This document shows, in pieces, positions 32,777 to 41,235 of a stretch of DNA of 64,000 nt (positions are counted from its first letter, which is position 1; the number at the start of each line of letters is the position of its first letter). The position numbers and the translations under genes were made by a program. Origin of the DNA: Salidesulfovibrio onnuriiensis (GTDB lineage Bacteria; Desulfobacterota; Desulfovibrionia; Desulfovibrionales; Desulfovibrionaceae). The stretch covers positions 2,917,501 to 2,981,500 of the forward strand of contig NZ_CP040751.1 of assembly GCF_008001235.1 (NCBI RefSeq), given 5' to 3'. The notes below the pieces were generated by a model. The model was not told where the DNA came from. It searched no databases and was given only the letters and a program-made list of their open reading frames with translations.

Positions 32777-33628
32777 CTATTCGCCAAGGGCCTGGAGACG
32801 CTTGCGGGCCATGGAGGCCGGCTCCGAGGAGGGATAGTCGTCCACCAAGGCGCGGAAGTAGAAAACGGCGTTGTCCTTGTCGCCCACCAGTTCATAGGAC
32901 ATGCCGATCTTGAGCATGGCCGACGCGGCCTTGTGGTGCTTGGGATAGCGGCTGACCACGTCCTTGAAGGTCATGATGGCCTGGGGATAGTTCTTGTCCG
33001 AATAGTAGGTCTCGCCTTTCCAGTACAGGGCGTTGGCGGCCAGGGAGCTCTTGGGATACTTGGCGAGAAATTCATCGAAGGTCTTGCGCGCATCGGCGGT
33101 CTTGTCGGCCTCGTACTGGGCGTACCCTTTCTTGTACAGGCTCTGTGCTGTCATGGCCGGGGCCGGTGCGGGCTTGGGCTGCGGCACCTTGGCCCAGGGC
33201 TTGGGCTCGGAGCTGGCGGCCACCTTGGGGGCTTCGGCCGGGGCGTTCTGGGGAGCCGCCTTTGCACCCTGCTCCGGTTTCACTTCCTTCCAGCCCTCGT
33301 CCTCGGGCTTCAGGTCCGTGACCCAGCCCTCGTCCGGCACATCCGCCCGCTTGGGCGCACCTTCGACCACAACGGCGTCATCCCGGCCTTCCACGTCGGC
33401 AAGGGCGTCCTCCACGGCGCTCAAACGGCGGTCCGTGTCCGACTGCATGCGGTCGAGCTGCTCGGCCTGGCGGCGCTGCTCCTCCCGGTAATTGAGAAAG
33501 CTCTCTTCCAGACTCTTCATGCGCCATTCCATGCTGGCGTCGGTGGTCTTGCCGGACGTTCCGGTGGACACGCAGGCCCCCTGGGTGAACAGCATGGTAA
33601 ACAGCATGGCGACGATCAAGTACCGCAT
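32777..33628 (-). CDS. CpoB/YbgF-like periplasmic TPR protein
   Basis: Exported 283-residue protein related to YbgF/CpoB of the Tol-Pal system. The start at 33628 (MRYLIVAMLFTMLFTQGACV) follows GGGAG at 8 bp; a TTG further upstream is rejected. A signal sequence of about 18 residues ends at GAC, where Cys could be lipid-modified, though the lipobox is weak. Residues 30-75 form a coiled coil rich in E, R and Q. Then come an acidic region and a Pro/Ala-rich linker. Three TPR units fill residues 155-280 (YKKGYAQYEADKTADARKTF and similar). No tol or pal genes are near, so the Tol-Pal link is by homology only. Confidence 0.83.
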   Translation of the reverse strand: MRYLIVAMLFTMLFTQGACVSTGTSGKTTDASMEWRMKSLEESFLNYREEQRRQAEQLDRMQSDTDRRLSAVEDALADVEGRDDAVVVEGAPKRADVPDEGWVTDLKPEDEGWKEVKPEQGAKAAPQNAPAEAPKVAASSEPKPWAKVPQPKPAPAPAMTAQSLYKKGYAQYEADKTADARKTFDEFLAKYPKSSLAANALYWKGETYYSDKNYPQAIMTFKDVVSRYPKHHKAASAMLKIGMSYELVGDKDNAVFYFRALVDDYPSSEPASMARKRLQALGE

Positions 33629-33833
33629 TCGGAATACTCCCAATTGATGAAAACGTTGTGATCCTTCCTAGGAATAGGCGATACGGTACTTTTTTTCAAG
33701 GAACTATTTCAGCGGTTTCACATGTCCCCGCGAGCTTGCGACCTTGCCTCCGGCGCATTTTTCAGGCACAAAACCTCTCGGACCTTCGGCGCCACCCCTT
33801 GCTTGGGAATCCCCGGCCGAAGGAAAGCAACCT

Positions 33834-34775
33834 ATGAACGCTACAGAAACTTTTCTTTTGGCCGCAACCATGTCGGCCCCGGCTTTCTTCGACCTTCTCG
33901 GCCTGGCGGCCTTCGGCGCCATCCTCGTGGCCGCCCTCAACGGGCTTCTGGGCCTCGGCAAGGGCAAGGTCTTTTTCGACAAATACGCCCAGCAGTCCGC
34001 CACCATGGGGCTGCTGCTCATGATCGTCTCCCTGCTGGCCATGGTCGTGGCGGGCTTTGTGGCCGCATCACGCATGCCCTGGCTTTCGCAGTGGCTGGCC
34101 AACCCGGCCTCGCCGTTCCTGTATTTTTACACGACTGCGGGCCTCGGGCTCCTGCTGGCCATTCCCTATGTGCTGGCCTGGAAACGCATGCGCACGGCCA
34201 AAAGCGTCCATGCGATCCTTGGTCTTGCGGCGGGACTGTCGCTGACGGCCTCGGTGGTCGCCTGTGTTGCCGCCGTGTTCATGCTGGGCACCTCCACGCA
34301 GAACGACTCCACGGCATTCGTCGTCGCCCCGCTGCCCCTGGCGGGCCCGTCCCTGTTCTGGCCCATGGCCCTCCAGTACGCGGCGCTTTCCCTGGGAGCG
34401 GGGGCCGGCCTAAGCCTGGTCTACATGGTCTGGCGCCGCAACAAGGACGACTACGGCCGCGACTACTACAAATTCTCACTTCCCCTGGCCGCAAAATGGG
34501 CCATTTTCGGGGTGCTGCTGCAAACCCTTGCGCAGGGCTGGGCCTATGCTCTGCTCACCCCGGACGCCCGCGCCCTGGTCATGGGCACCGGCATGGTCTG
34601 CGCCTGGGGCAGCGCCGCGCTGCTGGCGCTTCTCTGCTGCGCCCTGTGGGCGGTGCTGGCCAGGAGCCAGGCCCCCATGCGCATGAAATGGATCGCCTTT
34701 GTCGGCGCAGCCCTGCTCTGGGTCATGCACAGCCTGGACATCACCGTGGGCCTGGGCCTGCTTTCCATGATCTAG
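33834..34775 (+). CDS. Uncharacterised multi-pass membrane protein
   Basis: I do not recognise a family for this 313-residue protein. It has about eight hydrophobic segments in pairs, starting with FFDLLGLAAFGAILVAALNG and ending with AFVGAALLWVMHSLDITVGL. Loops are short. A charged cytoplasmic-looking loop (WRRNKDDYGRDYYKFSLPLA) falls near residue 205. It has no signal peptide, heme or Fe-S motif. The ATG at 33834 is chosen because GAAGGA precedes it; an upstream in-frame ATG adds 30 hydrophilic residues without a ribosome-binding site. It is a single-gene unit between the minus-strand cpoB-dprA unit and the chemotaxis cluster, closed by a strong bidirectional terminator. Confidence 0.72.
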   Translation: MNATETFLLAATMSAPAFFDLLGLAAFGAILVAALNGLLGLGKGKVFFDKYAQQSATMGLLLMIVSLLAMVVAGFVAASRMPWLSQWLANPASPFLYFYTTAGLGLLLAIPYVLAWKRMRTAKSVHAILGLAAGLSLTASVVACVAAVFMLGTSTQNDSTAFVVAPLPLAGPSLFWPMALQYAALSLGAGAGLSLVYMVWRRNKDDYGRDYYKFSLPLAAKWAIFGVLLQTLAQGWAYALLTPDARALVMGTGMVCAWGSAALLALLCCALWAVLARSQAPMRMKWIAFVGAALLWVMHSLDITVGLGLLSMI

Positions 34776-34797
34776 ACGGCGAACGCAACGCACAAAA

Positions 34798-34829
34798 AAA
34801 GGCCGGACAGGATATCCTGTCCGGCCTTT
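34798..34829. terminator. Bidirectional terminator between membrane-protein gene and cheA
   Basis: Perfect palindrome GGCCGGACAGGAT / ATCCTGTCCGGCC (34801-34826) flanked by A7 on the left and TTTC on the right, so it can stop transcription in both directions. Confidence 0.92.
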
Positions 34830-34842
34830 CATTTGTCTTGTC

Positions 34843-37800
34843 CTACTCGGGCAGGGCCTTGCTGGTGCTGGTGCCCATGGCCTTCTGACCGCTGCTGACA
34901 CGCGGCTTCTGCAAGGTCGTGGAAAGGCTATAGATCTCGTGGGGATCAAGAATCAGCACCACGGAACCGTCGCCCATGATGGTGGCGCCGGACAGCCCTC
35001 TGAGGCTGAAGTTGTTCAGGTACTGGCCGAGCGGCTTAATGACGATTTCCTGGCGTTCCAGAAGCCTGTCCACCACCAGGCCGAGCCTGCGGTCATTGTC
35101 GTGAATGACGACGACCGGCAAGATCTCCCGGTGGTCCTCATTGGAAGGCAGTTCCAGCAGCTCGGAAAGCTCCAGGATACCCAGAACTTCGCCGCGCAAG
35201 GTCACAGCCTTGCGGTTGTTGACATCCGAAAGCTTGCTGACCTCGATCTTGGTGGTCTCGGAAACCGCATCCAGCGGGATGGCGAAGGTTTCTCCCGCCA
35301 CCTGGATCATGAGCGCGTCGATGATGGCCAGGGTCAGCGGCAGGGTCAGGGTGAACTTGGTGCCCTTGCCCACCTCGGAGGTGGTGTGCACGCTGCCCTT
35401 GAGATTCTTGATGTTGGTCTTGACCACATCCATGCCCACGCCACGGCCGGAGATGTCCGTCACCTTTTCGGCGGAGGAGAAGCCCGGGGCGAAGATCAGC
35501 TCGATGGCCTCGCGGTCATCCAGGGCATTGGCCTCCTCCTGGGAGATGACGCCCTTGCGGACCGCGGTGGCGCGCATCTTGTCCGGGTCGATGCCCTTGC
35601 CGTCATCCTCGACCTCGATGGCGACCGAGTTGCCCTTGTGGTAGGCGCGCAGCCAGACATGGCCCTTGGGGCTCTTGCCCGCGGCAATGCGCTCGTTTTC
35701 ATCTTCCAGGCCGTGGTCCACGGCGTTGCGGACCAGGTGAACCAGCGGATCACCGATCTCTTCCACAACGCTCTTGTCCAGTTCGGTCTCTTCGCCTTCC
35801 ATGATCAGTTCCACCTGCTTGCCGCTCTTGCGGCTCAGGTCGCGCACCAAACGGGGGAAGCGGGAGAAGACGGTCTGCACGGGGACCATGCGCACCTTCA
35901 TGATGGTATCCTGAAGGTCGTCGGAAATACGCGCCATGGCGTAGGTGGTCTCCGTGAGCTGCTGGGCAATCACATGCACCTCTTCCTGACCTTCCTCAAG
36001 GGCGCGGGCCAGGATGGCGTAGCGGTTGCGGTTGATGATGAGCTCGCCGATGACATTCATGAGATGGTCGAGCTTGTGGTGGTCCACGCGGATGGTGGTG
36101 GACGTCTTCTGCTTGGCGGGCGCGGCGGCCTCGTTACCGGCTGCCGTCTTGGCTACGGCTGCTTTGGCATTCTGCATAGTGTTACTGGCTGGCGCCGGAG
36201 CCGGGCTGGGCTTCGGGGCAGCGGGTTTCGGCGCGGGCTCGGGGGCCTGAGCGGGCTCGGTGGCCTTGGGAGCCGGGGCCGGTTTGGGTGCTGGAGCCGG
36301 TGCGGGCTTGGGAGCGGGCGCAGGGGCTTCGGCCTTGGGCGCGGGGGCCGGGGCCGGGGCTTCTTCGCCGCCGCCCTTGATGGCCGACAACGCCTTCAGC
36401 AGCATATCCTTCAAAATGGAAAATTCCTGGTCCAGGATATCGACCATCAAACTGAAATCCATATCCGACTTGCGGCCCTGATCCACAAGACCCGAAGTGC
36501 GTTCCGCATAGGTCTTGATTTCGTCCAGGCCCATGTAACCCGCGGAATTCTGGATGGTCTGGAGCGTACGGTACAGCCCGTCCACGATATCCGCCTTGGC
36601 GGGGTCGTTGCGCAATTCCTTGAGGGCGTATTCCGCATTGTCGATCTGCTGGGTGATGGTCTGGTCGAACAGGGCCACGTCCTCGGGATCGTACTCTCCT
36701 GCAACCTCGACAGCCGGGGCCTGTGCAGTGGCCGGAGCAGCTTCCGGAGCGGGAGCTTCGGCATCTGCCGTTTCCGGCGTTCCCTCTTCCCCCTTGTCCC
36801 CCACCACGGCGCGGGCATAGGAAATGTCCTCGGTGTCGGTCACCTGCTGCAGCACCTGCTCGAACACGCTGGTGTCCACAGGGGTGACCTTGCCGGACGC
36901 GACATCGACCTTGTCCACCAGGTCTTCAATCAGGTCCACCACGGCCAAAAGCAGGTCCACCAGCCCCTGGCTGGAAGGCATGACGCCCTTGCGAACCTTG
37001 TTCAGCAGGGTTTCGGCCTCGTGAGTCAGGCCGTTGAGCTCCTTGAAACCGATGATACCGCTGTTCCCCTTGAGATTGTGGAAATAGCGGAAGGTGTCGT
37101 TGATGAGTTCGTCGTTGCCCGTTGCGTCCCCTTCCAGGGCGAGCAGGGAACGGTTCAGATCATCGATGATCTCCTGTGCTTCTTCCAGGAAATCCGACAA
37201 ATGCCCCTCGCCCACCGTGGTCAACGCATAGGGCGTGGAATCAAAATCAGGGTTGGGTACCGGATTGAAATCAGTCATAATATGCCCCCCCGCTTCCGTA
37301 ACCTCATTGGTAGATTCAAACGCTTCGGGCATGGCTTCCTGCCCGACAATCTCGGTTTCATACTCAACATCGACGATCTCCGGCGTCAACACGTCCCCGG
37401 AATCCTCGGGAAATTCCTGAACGGCTTCGGGCTCGGCAGCCTCGGCAGGAGCCTCCCCGGGCTCACCACCGATGTCCTCGCCGGCGAGAACCGCTTCGAT
37501 CAAAACAATGATCGGAGAAGTATCCACCTCGCCTTCAACACCGCTTGATTCCAGATTGTCCACCATGGTCCTGAGCGCATCCGTCGCGGACAGGATCAGG
37601 TCCATGATGGCCGGGGTCACCTTTATGGCGCCCTGCCGGAGCTCATCAAGTATATTTTCGGCCTTGTGCGCGAGCCCGTTGATCTTGTTCAAACCCAGAA
37701 AGCCCGATGCCCCCTTGAGGGAATGCATGGGTCTGAAAATCTCGTTAAGCAGGCCGAGATTCTCGGGGCTCTTCTCCAGTTCGAGCAAGTTGGGCTCAAT

Positions 37801-37872
37801 GGTCTCCAAATGCTCTTTGGCCTCGATAAAGAAATCCGATAATATTTCAGGATCCAAAAAGTCCTGACCCAT
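34843..37872 (-). CDS. cheA: Chemotaxis histidine kinase CheA with three Hpt-like domains
   Basis: Central kinase of a chemosensory pathway, 1,009 residues. Domain order: Hpt1 with phospho-acceptor H50 (RPMHSLKGASGFLG); Hpt2 with H265 (FRYFHNLKGNSGIIG); and a third Hpt-like helical bundle at residues 395-500. In the third bundle the His is replaced by Q438 and the Lys-Gly by Q441-N442, so it cannot be phosphorylated. A Pro/Ala-rich linker covers 503-590. Then come the dimerisation domain (RVDHHKLDHLMNVIGELIIN), the ATPase (LVRNAVDHGLE; DDGKGID; GRGVGMDV) and a C-terminal CheW-like domain (850-985). A GAGGTG ribosome-binding site precedes the ATG. Last gene of the che cluster. No CheW or receptor gene is in the window. 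Confidence 0.93.
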   Translation of the reverse strand: MGQDFLDPEILSDFFIEAKEHLETIEPNLLELEKSPENLGLLNEIFRPMHSLKGASGFLGLNKINGLAHKAENILDELRQGAIKVTPAIMDLILSATDALRTMVDNLESSGVEGEVDTSPIIVLIEAVLAGEDIGGEPGEAPAEAAEPEAVQEFPEDSGDVLTPEIVDVEYETEIVGQEAMPEAFESTNEVTEAGGHIMTDFNPVPNPDFDSTPYALTTVGEGHLSDFLEEAQEIIDDLNRSLLALEGDATGNDELINDTFRYFHNLKGNSGIIGFKELNGLTHEAETLLNKVRKGVMPSSQGLVDLLLAVVDLIEDLVDKVDVASGKVTPVDTSVFEQVLQQVTDTEDISYARAVVGDKGEEGTPETADAEAPAPEAAPATAQAPAVEVAGEYDPEDVALFDQTITQQIDNAEYALKELRNDPAKADIVDGLYRTLQTIQNSAGYMGLDEIKTYAERTSGLVDQGRKSDMDFSLMVDILDQEFSILKDMLLKALSAIKGGGEEAPAPAPAPKAEAPAPAPKPAPAPAPKPAPAPKATEPAQAPEPAPKPAAPKPSPAPAPASNTMQNAKAAVAKTAAGNEAAAPAKQKTSTTIRVDHHKLDHLMNVIGELIINRNRYAILARALEEGQEEVHVIAQQLTETTYAMARISDDLQDTIMKVRMVPVQTVFSRFPRLVRDLSRKSGKQVELIMEGEETELDKSVVEEIGDPLVHLVRNAVDHGLEDENERIAAGKSPKGHVWLRAYHKGNSVAIEVEDDGKGIDPDKMRATAVRKGVISQEEANALDDREAIELIFAPGFSSAEKVTDISGRGVGMDVVKTNIKNLKGSVHTTSEVGKGTKFTLTLPLTLAIIDALMIQVAGETFAIPLDAVSETTKIEVSKLSDVNNRKAVTLRGEVLGILELSELLELPSNEDHREILPVVVIHDNDRRLGLVVDRLLERQEIVIKPLGQYLNNFSLRGLSGATIMGDGSVVLILDPHEIYSLSTTLQKPRVSSGQKAMGTSTSKALPE

Positions 37873-37926
37873 TCGGGCACCTCGTAACGTTTGCAGTGAA
37901 CCCCAATGCCCCAGCCGACGCGTTCA

Positions 37927-38295
37927 TCAGCCGAGCAGCATCTTCACGTTGCGCACCAGTTTTTCCGGCTGGGCCGGTTTCACCATATACAGATTCGCCC
38001 CCACGGTCAGGCCGCTCTGGATGTCCTTGTCCTGGCCCTCGGTGGAAAGAACGACAATGGGAATGTCCTTGTAGGCATCCTGCTCCCGTATGGTCTTGAT
38101 GAACGTCAAGCCGTCCATGCGGGGCATGTTGATGTCCGAGACGATGAGATCCACCTCACCGGCTCCATACAGCTTTTCCAAACCGTCAAGTCCATCTTCC
38201 GCCGTTGTGACTTTGAATCCCTCTTTCTTCATGATGAATGCGACGAGATTTCGAACCGTCTTGGAATCATCAACGATCAGAACATGCTTCGGCAT
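37927..38295 (-). CDS. cheY: CheY-type single-domain response regulator
   Basis: A 122-residue receiver with acidic pair D9/D10 (VLIVDDSKTVR), phospho-acceptor D54 (IVSDINMPRMDG), T85 in VVLSTEGQ and K106 in MVKPAQP. There is no output domain, so it acts by protein contact, typically at the flagellar motor or on another kinase. It lies between cheR and cheA on the same strand, 54 bp upstream of cheA, behind an AAGGGGG ribosome-binding site. CheA downstream is the obvious phosphodonor. Confidence 0.93.
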   Translation of the reverse strand: MPKHVLIVDDSKTVRNLVAFIMKKEGFKVTTAEDGLDGLEKLYGAGEVDLIVSDINMPRMDGLTFIKTIREQDAYKDIPIVVLSTEGQDKDIQSGLTVGANLYMVKPAQPEKLVRNVKMLLG

Positions 38296-38366
38296 TTGTT
38301 CCCCCTTATATTACCGCACCAATGGTATACATTATCCGACAAGCCACTCCAAGGCAAACCCGTTAT

Positions 38367-39245
38367 TTACGCCTCTTTCTGGTAAATAATCGCCCCGGGA
38401 TAATGGATCGGCTTGAACGTCCGGCTGATATTGTGAAGCGACTCGGAATGCCCGATAATCAAATATCCGCCAGGATGCAAATTATCATAGAACGCACTGA
38501 TGACCTGCTTCTTCATATCATCGTCAAAATAAATGATCACATTACGGCAAAAAACAATATCGGACCGCTCCACGCGCTTGAGATGGGACTTGTCCTTGAG
38601 GTTTATCTGCCCGAAGGACACCATGCGCTTGAGTTCGGACTTGATCCTGAAATTCTTGCCGTCCTCATCAAAATACTTCTGCACGATCTCCTTGGGCGTC
38701 GTGCGCAGGCTGTAATCGGAATACACGCCTTTGCGCGCGGAATCCAAAACCCGGGCCGAAAGATCGTTGGCTGTGATCTTGATATCCCAGGAAGCGATCT
38801 CGCCCTTGAGCACCTCGCTAAGAATCATGGCCAGGGTATACGGTTCTTCGCCCGTGGAGCACCCTGCAGACCAGATCCGCAAGGACTTCAGGCCCTTCTT
38901 GCGCTGCTCCTGGATAACGTCCGCAAGGATGTTCTCCTGAAACACCTTGAGCTGCGGCGGGTTGCGGTAGAAACTGGTTTCGTTGGTGGTGATGACCTCG
39001 AAAAGCTTGCTCAGTTCCTGGCCCTTGCCGCTGTCGTATTGAAGATAATAGTAGTATTCACCAAAGTCCTTCAGGCTCAGCTTCTTGAGCCTGTTGGCCA
39101 GCCGATTTTCCAAAAGATATTTGCGGTTGTCCGCTATGTAAATGCCGCACTGGGCATAGATGAAATCTCTCAGATCGCGAAACTCGGAATCGGAAATCTT
39201 AAGTTCCTTTCCCAGAGAGATTGTCTTGGAAAAGAGGGACGACAT
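38367..39245 (-). CDS. cheR: Chemotaxis receptor methyltransferase CheR
   Basis: Methylates glutamates of chemoreceptors using S-adenosylmethionine. The 292-residue protein has the N-terminal helical domain (ISDSEFRDLRDFIYAQCGIY) and the methyltransferase domain. Motifs are TTNETSFYRNP, LRIWSAGCSTGEEPYTLAMI for SAM binding, ITANDLSARVLDSARKG and DIVFCRNVIIYF. The C-terminal part (LIIGHSESL) is normal. It begins 6 bp after the HEAT-repeat gene with AGGAGA as ribosome-binding site. No receptor with methylation helices is encoded in the window, so its targets are elsewhere. Confidence 0.94.
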   Translation of the reverse strand: MSSLFSKTISLGKELKISDSEFRDLRDFIYAQCGIYIADNRKYLLENRLANRLKKLSLKDFGEYYYYLQYDSGKGQELSKLFEVITTNETSFYRNPPQLKVFQENILADVIQEQRKKGLKSLRIWSAGCSTGEEPYTLAMILSEVLKGEIASWDIKITANDLSARVLDSARKGVYSDYSLRTTPKEIVQKYFDEDGKNFRIKSELKRMVSFGQINLKDKSHLKRVERSDIVFCRNVIIYFDDDMKKQVISAFYDNLHPGGYLIIGHSESLHNISRTFKPIHYPGAIIYQKEA

Positions 39246-39251
39246 TTCAGT

Positions 39252-41189
39252 CTACTTCTCCTGTGATTCCTGGATTTTCGCTATGGCGTCCTCTGCAGCG
39301 CGCACCAAATCGTATTCATCGCTGTCCGATATTTCGAGCAAGGAACGGAAGGCCTTTGTGCCCCCGATGTTGCCAAGGGCCTCGACAACCTTCATGACCA
39401 CGAACTGGTTGGAGCTCTCCAGCAATTCCAGCAATGGCGGAACCGCATCCTCCGAACCATGCTGCCCCACGGCGTCAATGGCGCGGATTCGGACCCAATC
39501 GTCCTCGTCCTCCAGGGCATGCAGCAGATGCGGCAGGAAACTGTCCTGATACCGGTTGCCGAGTATCTCCACCACGGTCAGGCGCACATCCTTGTTCTCG
39601 TCCGAAAGCTTGGGAAGCACATGGGCGCTCCAGTCCCCTCCGTCCCTGTAGAGTTCGGCAACGGCCTCCACGGCCACCTTGCGGATGTCCGGGACCTCAT
39701 CCTCCAGCGCAACCTTGAGCTGGTCGAGGTTGGACATCTCGCCGATCTTGCCCAGGCCGAAAATCGCCATGAGCCGGTGGAGCGGTTCCTCGCTGGAGGC
39801 CATCTCCACAAAACGCTCGCGCACTTCCGGGCCGTCTATGGCAATGAGCGCCTCCAGTGCGGACTCCTTGACGTCGTCGTACTGGTGGTCCAGCAGCGGA
39901 TAAATCATGTCCGCCACATCCGCGTTGCGCATCTTCACGCCCAGGAACCGCACCGCCCCCTTGAGCACGGTGCCGTCCTCATGCCGCTTGAGCACATCGA
40001 CGAAAAAGTCGCTGGCCTTATCCGTGGCCGTATCCGCAAGCACGCCCACCACCTGACGCTGAACCGGCAGGGCCAGGTCCCAGAAGCTGTCCATGAGCAC
40101 CTTGCAGACCTCGGGCCTGCCGTCGTCATCGGCGGCGATCAGGGATAGGGCCTGAACCGCGACACGGGCATGATCCTGGTCTTCATGGGCAATGCCGTTC
40201 TTCAGGGCTTCGGTAAGCCCGATTCGGGCGAGGTTGGCGATGATGTCGGAAAGCCGTTCCTGGTCGTTGTCCTGATCCAGGCCGGCGGCGATATCCAGAA
40301 TGCCCGCAGAGGCATGCTCGCCCCCCACATAGGCAAGGCCCCTGATGGCCGCGTCCTGGATGTCCTCGTCCTCGTCCTTTAGAGCCACCAGCAAATACTG
40401 CCGGAAATTTTCCCGCTCGTCCTTGGTCAGCAGGGTCAGGGACTTGCCGCCCAGAATATTGACCACGGCCTTGGCAATTTTGTTGCGCAGCGCCGTGGGA
40501 GAGGCCTCCATGCGCCGCAGCAGCATGGTCACGGCCTTGACGTTGCCCATTTCCCCCAGGGCGTCGATGATCATGGAGGCAACCAGGTCCGAGGCGCGGT
40601 CCAGGGCCTTGACCAGGGCGTCCACCGAACTGGAGTGCTTGATCTTGGTCAGGGCCTCGATGACCGAGTACTGAACCCACTCCTCGTCCTGCATGGCCTT
40701 GTTCAGGCACCCTGCGGCCTCCGGCATACCCAGGTCGCCGAGGCTCACGGCCGCCTGGTAGCGGACATTGACTTCGGGGTCCTTGAGCAGCGCGTCGCAC
40801 AGGGCGTCCACGGCCAGGGGGTTTCCGGACGACCCCAGGATATCGGAAGCGAAAATGCGCATGTCGGGGTCCTCGTCATGCAGCAGGTCGATAAGCGCCC
40901 CCACATCCTGATGCCCGATCTCGCGCAGTATATCCATGGACAGGTTGCGCACCGGCGCTTCGTCGGAACGCAGCAGCGGCATGACCGCGGCAACAGTCTC
41001 CTTGCCGCCGATCTTGCGCAGGGAGCTCTCTGCGGCCTCCTGGATGCCGAGGTGGTTTATAGTCAATAATTCAGCAAGCTTGGGAACCGCTTCAAGGCAG
41101 TCGTTTTCGCCCGCCTTGAACGCGCCCTCGCGCACAACCTCGGTGTCATCACTCTCCAGCAGCAGCAGGTATTCCTTGCAATCGCTCAT
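39252..41189 (-). CDS. HEAT-repeat protein embedded in chemotaxis cluster
   Basis: A 645-residue cytoplasmic protein built almost wholly of HEAT repeats of about 31 residues. I estimate 17-20 units from residue 10 to the end; for example DVGALIDLLHDEDPDMRIFA and VPPLLELLESSNQFVVMKVV. The core pattern D..VR..A..ALG.IG recurs, in places with variants. No enzyme motif is seen. Such solenoids bind other proteins; phycobilin-lyase-type repeats look similar but no lyase context exists here. It sits between cheB and cheR with normal operon spacing (46 and 6 bp) and a GGAGG ribosome-binding site. A scaffold or adaptor role in the chemosensory complex is inferred from position alone. Confidence 0.85.
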   Translation of the reverse strand: MSDCKEYLLLLESDDTEVVREGAFKAGENDCLEAVPKLAELLTINHLGIQEAAESSLRKIGGKETVAAVMPLLRSDEAPVRNLSMDILREIGHQDVGALIDLLHDEDPDMRIFASDILGSSGNPLAVDALCDALLKDPEVNVRYQAAVSLGDLGMPEAAGCLNKAMQDEEWVQYSVIEALTKIKHSSSVDALVKALDRASDLVASMIIDALGEMGNVKAVTMLLRRMEASPTALRNKIAKAVVNILGGKSLTLLTKDERENFRQYLLVALKDEDEDIQDAAIRGLAYVGGEHASAGILDIAAGLDQDNDQERLSDIIANLARIGLTEALKNGIAHEDQDHARVAVQALSLIAADDDGRPEVCKVLMDSFWDLALPVQRQVVGVLADTATDKASDFFVDVLKRHEDGTVLKGAVRFLGVKMRNADVADMIYPLLDHQYDDVKESALEALIAIDGPEVRERFVEMASSEEPLHRLMAIFGLGKIGEMSNLDQLKVALEDEVPDIRKVAVEAVAELYRDGGDWSAHVLPKLSDENKDVRLTVVEILGNRYQDSFLPHLLHALEDEDDWVRIRAIDAVGQHGSEDAVPPLLELLESSNQFVVMKVVEALGNIGGTKAFRSLLEISDSDEYDLVRAAEDAIAKIQESQEK

Positions 41190-41235
41190 ATCTCACAGCC
41201 TCCAAGCCAAGTTCAGTTTCCCCTTCATACTGCAC

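Noticed and set aside
34939-37548. An 869-codon plus-strand frame opposite cheA
   Set aside because: Pure antisense shadow of the CheA domains. The Gly/Leu-rich low-complexity part mirrors the Pro/Ala linker of CheA.
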